Source of the DNA: Branchiostoma floridae
Lineage: Eukaryota > Chordata > Leptocardii > Amphioxiformes > Branchiostomatidae
Direction: 5' to 3'
DNA: 21,537 nucleotides
NCBI RefSeq assembly: GCF_000003815.2
Contig: NC_049985.1
Location: 9,267,094-9,288,630 of the forward strand
Of the stretch, positions 10,301 through 17,900 are shown piece by piece (position 1 is the stretch's first letter; the number at the start of each line of letters is the position of its first letter). A model generated the notes under the pieces. The model searched no databases, was not told the origin of the DNA, and was given only the letters and a program-made list of their open reading frames with translations. The translations under genes and the position numbers were made by a program.

Positions 10301-12942
10301 CCTATGGTAGGTATGCAAACAGTCCTCTGTATGATAATCAAAGTGACTCAATAGTAAATCAGTGCTGTTAAATGTAAGCATTGCCCCCCAGCAAATAAAT
10401 GAAGAACTGCAAGAACAAACAATCACTCATCCAAACTAAAAAAAATGGCTTTGTACCAGTAAATCAAGGCTATAAGAACATGATATACTTTTACAGACAA
10501 AACAATCAAGTGAATAATTTATTTATTGTTTTGGCTGTTCAGCACATTCAGAGGGGTTACAAAGTTACTTCAAACCCAGATAATCACCTCAGTCACCACA
10601 CCATTTAATGTAGCCCAAACATTGCTAGACAGATGTTACATTGTCATTGTGAAAATGTAAGTAGAGTATTTAGTGTTTTGTGGTTCTGTTGATAGTTTGT
10701 GAAGGAGCTGGGCATGCCAGGCAGCTGGTCGTACACAGATGTGTTTGGGCTGGACCCAGAGCTGCTGGCCATGGTGCCTCAGCCTTGTGTGGCTCTACTC
10801 CTGCTCTTCCCCATCAATGACAAGGTAAACTTGGACAAACATTAATCTCCAAGCAGATCTTACGGTAGCATAAGATGGTAGCAAAAGCTGCCAGAGGAGT
10901 GAAGCCGGCCTAGGAGTGTGTTTGGCTACCGGTGGCTGATGACTCCCTTTGACCAGTTGTACTCCTTAGCTAGCTAAATTGATACTATCTTATGCCACTG
11001 GTAAATCTGCCTGGAGATTGACAAACATTGTAAACTCCCACAAAATCATGAAAGTAGTGCATGCCGTAAGTCTTCAAGCTGAAATCTGTATTTTTCTTTC
11101 TGTTACAAAATTTTGTTTCCTTCATAGAAAAAGTTGAAAGAAATAATTGAATCTTCTTCCATTTTTAAACATTCCCCCCAGTATGAGCAGTATCGCAAGG
11201 GTGAAGAGGAGAGAATAAAGGAGGCAGGTCAGAATGTCACCTCTAAGCTGTATTACATGAAGCAGACTATAGGGAACGCCTGTGGGACCATCGCTCTTCT
11301 ACACAGTATTGCCAACAACCAGGAGTCCATCAAGCCAGGTGTGGACTCAATCTACTGTATACTTATATCCGAATGTGTATCTCTTTCATGTATAAGGCAA
11401 AAGGAGGTTGGGAATATGTTTTTTCTAGATTACGTTGGGTCATATATTGTGTATGCAATAGCAACTATAGCCATGCATCAGCTGTCATGAGTAAATAAAC
11501 GAAGACATGATAATTTGTCAGATGATTTGTAAGATGATCAAGTAATCTGTTGTTGATTTTCACAGAACTGTTTTGTAACGTCTTGCAACTTGTTTCTTTG
11601 GTCTATCCAGAGAAAGCTCTGAAGACATTTTTGGAAAACACAGCCAGTTTGGATCCAGTTGAAAGAGCTGCATACCTAGAAAAGGATGAGGTACGGTTAT
11701 TTACTCCATTTTCAGTGTTACATAACTAATGAATTTTGACTTTTAATAAAAACTTTTTGTGTGTAAGCAAGTAAGCAAGCTTGTGTGGCAAAATATAATT
11801 GAGACTGCTGGATAGATTTTCAACCATTTGTTAATACATTTATAAGTCCATGTTGTTCTCATTCCCTAGTCAATCAAGGTTGCCCATGAATCAAGTGCCC
11901 TGGAAGGACAGACAGAGGTAGGTGACAGTAACTATTTTTTTGTTTGCTTATTTCTCATTTATAGCTTGTTTTAACTGTACGCTGGAGGTGTGGGCCTTGT
12001 AAAGGATGTACCATCCAGTTGCCCACACCTCTCAGATCTCATTCTGTGAATCTTGATATCAAATAGATAAATAACACTGGTTGTCAATCAATAGATTTGG
12101 TATTCTTTGTAAGATTGTAAATAGTTTAGTGTACATAACAAAATAAGGACCCTTTTCAATTTTTTTGGTCTACATTTTGATATCTTTTGAATTATCCTCA
12201 GACCCCCAGCCGTGATGACGAGATCAACCTTCATTTTGTGGCCTTGGTGCAGAAGGAAGGGGAGCTGTATGAACTGGGTATGTCCTCGGGATTCTTTGGC
12301 AAGGACAACATGTTTTTAGTGGCTCTGTTGGTGAAAGGATAACTTAGAAAGATACGAGTGAATTTTGGTACTGTAGTTTCTTACTTCTTTGCCTCGTCGA
12401 ATATAGAGAAGATCTGGAATCACAGATTTTTGTAAGAATCTACCCCAGTGGTATGAAAGCGCTACCTAGCAGAATGTAGTAGAACTTCAGAACTAGTGAT
12501 CATTGGTTTGGTAGTTTTTTACTTCTTTGCCTCATCGATTTATCTGGAATGAGAGATTTTTGTAAGAATCTCCCTCAATGGTATGAAAGCGCTACCTAGC
12601 AGAATGCAGTAGAACTTCAGAACTAGTGATCATTGGTTTGATTCTGGTTTCTCATTTTTTCTTGCAGATGGCAGAAAGCCTTTTCCCATCAACCATGGGA
12701 AAACCACTGCTGACAGCTTCCTTGAGGTATGATTTTTTCACCATTTCGTTTGTCTTTGTCAGAATTGTTGCTAGACTATTCCATTTTATCCCACATCTGT
12801 ATCTACTTTTCTTTATTGACTGTTGTTCTCTGTTATTGTGTTGTATGTTATGTAGGATGCAGCCAAGGTGTGTAAGGAGTTTATGGCCAGGGATCCAGAG
12901 GAGCTGCATTTCACTGTTGTGGCACTGGCCCAAACCGGTTAA
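7263..12942 (+). CDS. UCHL3: Ubiquitin carboxyl-terminal hydrolase L3 (UCHL3), complete spliced gene
   Basis: This cysteine protease (peptidase family C12) removes small adducts from the C terminus of ubiquitin and, in the human enzyme, of NEDD8. The coding exons are 7263-7310, 7425-7436, 10696-10824, 11182-11338, 11611-11690, 11870-11917, 12202-12277, 12668-12726 and 12856-12942. Joined, they give 231 aa; human UCHL3 has 230. The catalytic triad is intact: C97 in GNACGTI, H169 in NLHFVAL and D184 in LDGRKPFP. The oxyanion glutamine is Q91. The active-site crossover loop lies around 147-165. The start MADEKQRWLPLESNPE matches human UCHL3 (MEGQRWLPLEANPE) better than UCHL1, and the start ATG has A at -3 and G at +4. 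All introns are GT/AG. The gene is divergent to the TBC1D1/4-like gene and converges on TAF7. It may be a single pre-duplication gene of the UCHL1/UCHL3 pair, but its sequence is UCHL3-like. Confidence 0.96.
7425..7436 (+). CDS. UCHL3: UCHL3 microexon 2 (12 nt, residues 17-20, VMNK)
   Basis: TATTTTCAG precedes GTGATGAACAAG, which is followed by GTGAGA. The four residues VMNK fill exactly the gap between exon 1 (ending NPE) and exon 3 (starting FVKELG), where human UCHL3 has VTNQ and UCHL1 has MLNK. Without it the protein would lack four conserved residues, and the phases are 0/0. An automated gene finder could easily miss it. Confidence 0.88.
7437..10695 (+). other. UCHL3 intron 2 (3.3 kb)
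   Basis: This is the longest intron of the gene, from GTGAGA to GATAG. It is AT-rich and I see no conserved coding sequence in it. It holds a short TACTC microsatellite near 7826-7841 and the foldback repeat at 9432-9641. The open frames around 8763, 9297, 9944 and 10399 encode no recognisable protein; the one at 9297-9533 is made of repeat sequence. Confidence 0.75.
9432..9641. repeat. Foldback (MITE-like) element, family B, full copy
   Basis: Two arms of about 80 bp are inverted around a short centre near 9540-9560. The left arm AGATATGCCAAAAGCAGTTA starts at 9466 and its complement TAACTGCTTTTTAGCATATC ends the element near 9641. The inner arms GACGTTTCAACTAGCATCCA and TGGATGCTAGTTGAAACGTC pair perfectly. 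The leader CGTCGATGAAGGTTAGACAT (from 9437) recurs in TAF7 intron 4. The 11-mer TATCTGTGTCT at 9421-9431 recurs at 9637-9647 and could be a target duplication, though it partly overlaps the arm. No transposase is present. Confidence 0.75.
10696..10824 (+). CDS. UCHL3: UCHL3 coding exon 3 (residues 21-63)
   Basis: This exon encodes FVKELGMPGSWSYTDVFGLD and then ELLAMVPQPCVALLLLFPIN to DK. It forms the start of the UCH fold, including the hydrophobic core strand ALLLLFPI. It ends CAAG followed by GTAAAC, phase 0. Confidence 0.95.
10844..11019. repeat. Foldback MITE, family A, copy 1 (UCHL3 intron 3)
   Basis: The 176-bp element starts AATCTCCAAGCAGATC and ends GTAAATCTGCCTGGAGATT, imperfectly inverted termini. 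Its left half, including GTGAAGCCGGCCTAGGAG, matches the copy at 15389-15544 closely. The middle contains an extra segment not found in that copy, so the foldback is less perfect. It starts 20 bp after the exon 3 donor. Confidence 0.82.
11182..11338 (+). CDS. UCHL3: UCHL3 coding exon 4 (residues 64-115, catalytic cysteine)
   Basis: After the acceptor CCCCCCAG the exon runs from YEQYRKGEEERIKEAG through YYMKQTIGNACGTIALLHSI to ESIKP. Q91 and C97 are the oxyanion-hole and nucleophile residues. It ends CCAG followed by GTGTGG, phase 1. The open frame continues into the intron but the homology stops here. Confidence 0.95.
11611..11690 (+). CDS. UCHL3: UCHL3 coding exon 5 (residues 116-142)
   Basis: After CTATCCAG the exon encodes (E)KALKTFLENTASLDPVERA and then AYLEKDE. 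This aligns with the STLKKFLEES / SPEERARYLE region of human UCHL3. It ends GAG followed by GTACGG, phase 0. Confidence 0.94.
11870..11917 (+). CDS. UCHL3: UCHL3 coding exon 6 (residues 143-158, crossover loop)
   Basis: After ATTCCCTAG the 48-nt exon encodes SIKVAHESSALEGQTE, the start of the loop that crosses the active site and limits the size of leaving groups. It ends GAG followed by GTAGGT. Confidence 0.93.
11985..12031. repeat. Compact 47-nt hairpin in UCHL3 intron 6
   Basis: GAGGTGTGGGC at 11985-11995 is perfectly complementary to GCCCACACCTC at 12021-12031. The centre GGATG-TAC-CATCC forms a second 5-bp stem with a 3-nt loop. The function is unknown; it could be a small foldback remnant or a structured intronic RNA. 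Confidence 0.45.
12202..12277 (+). CDS. UCHL3: UCHL3 coding exon 7 (residues 159-183, catalytic histidine)
   Basis: After TTATCCTCAG the exon encodes TPSRDDEINLHFVALVQKEG and then ELYEL. H169 in NLHF is the catalytic histidine. It ends CTGG followed by GTATGT, phase 1, so D184 is split across the intron. Confidence 0.95.
12373..12640. repeat. Tandem duplication (two ~130-bp copies) in UCHL3 intron 7
   Basis: Copy A spans 12373-12510 and copy B 12511-12640. Both start GTAGTTTYTTACTTCTTTGC (written TTTCTT in A and TTTTTT in B) and end AACTAGTGATCATTGGTTTG. They share GGTATGAAAGCGCTACCTAG. Copy A has a few extra bases (ATATAGAGAAGATC region). Copy B ends 27 bp before exon 8, so the duplication reaches the polypyrimidine/branch region of that acceptor. 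Confidence 0.85.
12668..12726 (+). CDS. UCHL3: UCHL3 coding exon 8 (residues 184-203, catalytic aspartate)
   Basis: After TTTCTTGCAG the exon completes D184 and encodes DGRKPFPINHGKTTADSFLE. The DGRKPFPINHG motif is invariant in UCHL1/UCHL3 enzymes. It ends GAG followed by GTATGA, phase 0. Confidence 0.95.
12856..12942 (+). CDS. UCHL3: UCHL3 coding exon 9 (residues 204-231 and stop)
   Basis: After TGTTATGTAG the exon encodes DAAKVCKEFMARDPEELHFT and then VVALAQTG, followed by TAA. It matches the human C terminus (VCKKFMERDPDELRF). Confidence 0.95.
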   Translation, partial: DAAKVCKEFMARDPEELHFTVVALAQTG

Positions 12943-13475
12943 TTCTGGTTCCTGACGACCAGTTGGAACAGCCTGCCAAGCTGCATCGTGGAAATAGTAG
13001 TCACAGTCAGGTTGACATGGAAACTCCTCTAGACTTTGGGATGTGATCTGTCGCTGTTAGAGATGCTTTGCACTTTTTGCTCCCACCATCTTGAATGGAT
13101 TGATCAATTCCCACCTCGGTCATGATGTACAAATGCAAAAGAAAGACTACAAATAAGTATTTCTTTCTTTGTGTGTGTGTTCAAATTGAAGAGAAGGGAA
13201 GCTCATGTCAAATTGAAGACTTAGTGTTGTTGTCATTTGTTTATTTCTTAGACATCTTTTTTTTACACATGAATCAAAGATTTTCCCACATTTCGTACAG
13301 CTGTCTTAAACGTTACAGTCTTTTTTTCAGCAAGATTTCTTTAGAAAAGTTGTGTTAACATCAACTCTGGAGGAGTTTCTGTGAAGTATTGACATGTCTA
13401 TTAGCACACTGCACTGTACTGCATGGAACAAGTGCCACCAAGAAATCAGTGTTTGTTTTCTGTGTTTGTCACCAG

Positions 13476-13610
13476 TTGCAATGTAACAATGTCAGCCAGC
13501 TCTACATCAATATTGCAGTTCTATTGAAGCAACATGAGAAGGAAAAGTTTGATTTCGAAGAAGCGCACCAAATGATAGCTGACCTCCTTGGAAGTACAGT
13601 AAGAGAGTGA
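13476..13610 (+). other. Possible unassigned coding exon (45 codons) in the UCHL3 3' region
   Basis: A pyrimidine-rich TTTGTCACCAG precedes a 44-residue open frame ending TGA at 13608-13610. It runs LQCNNVSQLYINIAVLLKQ, then HEKEKFDFEEAHQMIADLL and GSTVRE. The composition (helical, charged, with the FDFEEAHQMIADLL stretch) looks more like real protein than the surrounding frames, and AATAAA follows 150 bp later. I do not recognise the family. It could be a terminal exon of an alternative transcript, a relic exon or chance. Confidence 0.25.
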
Positions 13611-13760
13611 AACAAGAATTGAGTTTGTTCTAATATGCGACCTGGCATATTCTTTATTTTGGCCATGAAGGGGAAATGGTATTTAACTGCAATCTGGAGA
13701 AATTTAACATAGGACTAACATTCCATCCAACCATTTGTTATATTTTAGTACAAATCTCCA

Positions 13761-13807
13761 AATAAATACTAGGTAGAACACATGTCAAAACTACACTGTG
13801 AAATAAA
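13761..13807 (+). terminator. Candidate poly(A) signals of UCHL3 (two AATAAA)
   Basis: AATAAA occurs at 13761-13766 and 13802-13807, the first perfect signals after the UCHL3 stop, giving a 3' UTR of about 0.85 kb. A further AATAAA at 14578-14583 would extend it to about 1.65 kb. Confidence 0.4.
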
Positions 13808-14959
13808 TATGTGTGCCATTAGATAGCTTTACCCATAGACCCATAGTTTGAGTTTTCTCAGGACAAGTACAAATAGTTTGGGTTTCAAAAATATTCCTCT
13901 TCAAGGAAGTGTATGCGTTCCGGTCCTACTAGTCTTGCCACGATTCTCTACTTTGTAACTAAATCTGTGACAAGTTTTCTGTGGTTAACAGTTTCAGAGA
14001 TTGGTCTATATAGGCTATGTCTTGGTCATGCCTCCTTTTTCGTCATTTGTTTCCTTGACTTTGTACAATGTGTTGGAAGTATTACCAGGTGCGTGTGGCA
14101 CAGATATAAAGCGGGCAATGTTGCTTGACAGATCTAAATGTATGAAACAGAACTTATGGTTATCTTGAAACAAAAACTGAAATACCATCAGGTCTGATGA
14201 GCATGTGGTTTATCTGCTTGCCTTGAGATGTACTTGTGCAATGTCATTGCAATCTAAAGAAGAGAACAGGCTGCTACTGCAAACATGCTAAACACCTATA
14301 CCAAGAGACATGGCTGCTTGATAATGACCTCTGAGCTGAAACAGTTTAAAATGCTCAGAGGTTCTGCAGGAAGTTCATAGTCCCCATTGGTGAATGTTTT
14401 CTATCTGGTAAGGTTACAGATAAGGCTAGACAGAAGCTGTTAGATAATGAATGCTGAAGACTGGAAGAAGGTGTCTCTTCGAGAGTGGTCATGTGTGTGC
14501 TACTGGCTAATGTTGTGTTGTGGCAAGAGCCGAATGTGCTTTAAGCTAGCACCAAGTGCAAGGACAAGAACAAGCACAATAAAATGAATTCAGACTCAGA
14601 CATGGCCTTGTCGTGATTTTATCAAGTTTACTGTTATTTACAATACATGAAATATATACAGTTTATCTGTTTACTGGTACTTTAAGGTAATAACCTTCTG
14701 CATGTAGGGCATAATCCAGTCCCTACTTTGTGTAGGACGCAAGACAGCTACCAATATGTGTGTTCCTTTAAATCACTTAAGTTAATGCACTCTCAATGAT
14801 TTTTTGTTCATTACAATTACACTGTAAATGATATACAACAATGGGAGAAACCTGAAGCAGAGAATCAGGTTGATACAGAACAATACACCCATGGAGAAAG
14901 AGAAATTTATACATAGAGTGACTTAACCACTTTTATACATAATTTCAAAATATGATGTT

Positions 14960-14995
14960 CTAACTGCTGTCCAGGGCAGACTTCACTCTTGCAAT
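14960..14995 (-). CDS. TAF7: TAF7 coding exon 8 (residues 366-376 and stop)
   Basis: On the minus strand CTTCAACTGCAG precedes an exon encoding [11 protein letters not shown], then TAG at 14962-14960. This very short terminal exon is supported by phase 0 and a good acceptor, but human homology is weak at the C terminus. Confidence 0.75.
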   Translation of the reverse strand: MARVKSALDSS

Positions 14996-17900
14996 CTGCA
15001 GTTGAAGGAAGAAGAACAAATCAATACATTTGTTTATGTATGAGGTATAAAAGACCCGATACAAGAGGCCACTGTTTTAATGGATAAAAGTCATCTGACA
15101 TGCTACAAAATCACAATCTTGCTCAAAAGACAACTCACCTCTGCTTCTTTTCTTGCCTCTTCTGCCCTGATGTTATTTAAATCTGCCTGGAAGCGTTGCT
15201 GTAAAGAAACAAGAGAAATTAATTAAAGTTTCTGAATAACTGCTCCTATTAGTTCAGAACAGGCAATAACAAAATTATCCACTACGACTGTTGGCATTCT
15301 AGAAGCAACATCTAATAAGTTTAAATCCAAGGCATATATACACACACTAATGAACTGAAGCAGTGCTCCCTACATGGACAAACACCACAATCTCCAAGCA
15401 GATCCTACAGTAGCATAAGATAACTTATCAAAAACTGCCAGAGTGAAGCCGGCCTAGGAATGTGCTTGGCTACTGGTAGGCCAGCTTCACTATTTTGGCA
15501 GCTTTTGATACCATCTTAGCTACTGTAGGATCTGCTTGGAGATTAAAACTCCTTACCCTGAGATCTTCGTTCCCGACCCCACGGACAATCTCTTCTTGCA
15601 GGCTTCTCTTCTCCCGTAACCTGGCTAGGTCTGACTCCAGCTGCTGCAACTGAGTCTGCAGACCTCCTGCAAGGCAAGTAACAACATCTAAACATTGCCT
15701 ACTCAATCTTGTCAGGACTCAACAAACCCTGTCGACTGACATGTGGTGGAGACATATCAAAGTTTTGTATAGCCTTTTTTGCCAACAGGTTTGACTCCAG
15801 TCAGAGGTACCTGAGACACTGTGAACGCAATTGATTTCCACATGTACTAAATGTTTTGATTAAGCCTTAAAACATTCTCTGAATTTAAGAAATAAGTGAA
15901 AAATTTTGAAGGATCATCACCTTTATCAGAAGTGTTAGTTTCTTGTTTCCGTTCCATCTTTGCACCAGAAGTGGATGGAACAGCCTTGCCAGATTGGCTC
16001 TTCCCCTCACCGGCAGCCCCCCTGCTAGCCTCATCCTCAGAGTCCATGATGTTGACTTCCTCTTCTTCTGCTGGAGCTGGTCGACTCTCCTCCCCCTCTT
16101 CCTCATCTGAGCTGCTCACGTCTTTGAACAGCTCATGAAGGTCATTGTCAAATGCTGTAAAATGTGGTGTAGAAAAAGATAATTGAGGTGCTTGATCTAG
16201 TGTTGTTTTTTTTTTACCAACACTGTATCAAGTAGAAAAATAAAAAAAATACAGTTCACTTAATGAAGGGTGTACAAAGACCAATGTAAGGTGCTCTCTC
16301 ATTTGTATGATACTTTTGTTTCAATCACTTTTACACTACGTCGATGAAGGTTAGACATGTAGGTAATAAGATATGCCAAATAGTAATTTGGGTTTGCAAA
16401 ATCATATCCAGTTGCTTGGGTAATTGCTATTTGACGCACTTAATACACTATTGTTTCAGTACCAACAGTGTGATCTCTCTTAGTACTCACTCATGCTCAT
16501 GCTGGTTTCCCCAGCCTGTGCCACTGCAGCGCTAGAGGAGGGGGAGGGGATCTCCAGTCCACCCAGGTTCACTACAGGCTTCTGCTCCTTGTTCTCATTC
16601 TCATCATCTGCTATAACTTCCCATCCTGACACACAGTCAAGGAAACTAAAACTGTCAGGACTCAACATTTTTAGCACTATGAGGTAGCCTGTGTTTACAC
16701 AATCTCTCACTGGCTCTGTTGGAGGTGGCAACTGTAACTTGTAAGGCCAGCTGCTAGGAGCGTGATTTTAGTCACACTATCTAGTGAGGCTTTACACTAG
16801 AATAGTAAAAATTGCCAAAAAAACTTTTCAATAGATCATAACTTTTTTTTTCATCTAATGCTACAGCATGACATTTTAAAAAGTAAGATGACATAATAAT
16901 TAGTTACTGATAGGATTAGCAAATCAATGTTGCAAAGCTACAGATTTTGGCCCCAGCATTACTATTTATACATGTGTTACAACGGTACCATAAACAAAGA
17001 CATATACATAGTAAAATTAGATAAACTAAGAAATCAGCAGCAGTAGAAGGATACGGACATTAACAGCCTCATTATCCACCTTCAGCAGTCGTTTGACTTC
17101 CTTCTCCACATCAGGACTTTCTATGTACTTTTTCTTCATGGTTTTCCTGAATCTCCTTTTCCGAACGTTCTTCAGGGCTGGTGTGATGCCATGATTATAG
17201 AGAAACTTCTTATCCTTGTCTTTCTTTTGTGTAGACTCATCTACTTCCTCTTCCTTGGCATCTTGGTCTTCTGTGCTACACACCAACATCTGACAGATGT
17301 CATTTGTCTTGTACAGGGTCTTCTTGTCTATTGTCTTGTGGGACTCTAAGACACATGGAAGGTCTACAAGCTAGAAAAAATAAAATGTAGAACATGTCAT
17401 GTTACGTATGACAGGTCAGTGTAACATAGCTGCTGCTGTGTCATGTGCCAGCAATGCTGTTGCATTATGCCAAAGGACAGTTTATTGTTTATTTATTGCT
17501 TATACAGTTATACTGGCAATGTAGAAGAAGAGAGACAGATCAGAAAGTACCTTCCTCCTTTCTTTGATAACTTGTAAGGTAAGAGTTTCTCCTTTGGTAC
17601 CCTTTAAAATGCTTTAGAATTAGGTATTGTATGTAATTTGTAGCCTAGTGTAGGGTAAGGGGAAAGAAAACATAACGTTAATCATATTGTTAGTTCTTAT
17701 GCATTTAGAAACTTGTGTGTTTCGAATCCAGCATGGTATATTAAGATAATAATTATAAAATCTTCCTTTTGGCAGAAATCCCCAGGTATGACATTATAAT
17801 TACCTTTGCTGACAGAGCCTCCCCATCAAACCTGACAGTAGCGTGTCTCTGGTCGGCCTGGAACTCGATGGAGAGTCTGTCCTTCATGTTCTGACTGCCA

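Larger units (their letters stand above)
12943..14959. other. UCHL3 3' UTR and convergent intergenic region to TAF7
   Basis: UCHL3 (plus) and TAF7 (minus) end towards each other here. Plus-strand AATAAA signals lie at 13761-13766, 13802-13807 and 14578-14583. On the minus strand below the TAF7 stop I see no perfect AATAAA, only GATAAA-type variants. Also present are a coding-like frame at 13476-13610 and a 10-bp-stem hairpin (ACCTCTGAGC at 14327, GCTCAGAGGT at 14353). Nothing else is recognisable. Confidence 0.65.

Noticed and set aside
11339-11487. Extension of UCHL3 exon 4 to the stop at about 11487
   Set aside because: Homology ends at the GTGTGG donor and resumes at 11611 in the correct phase; the extension is intron read-through.
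15847-15920. Continuation of TAF7 exon 5 as a C-terminal end
   Set aside because: The tail [16 protein letters not shown] has no TAF7 similarity, and the coiled-coil exons downstream join in phase.
17711-17735. TTCGAATCC as the T-loop of a tRNA
   Set aside because: The flanking bases do not pair as a T stem and no acceptor or anticodon arm can be drawn.
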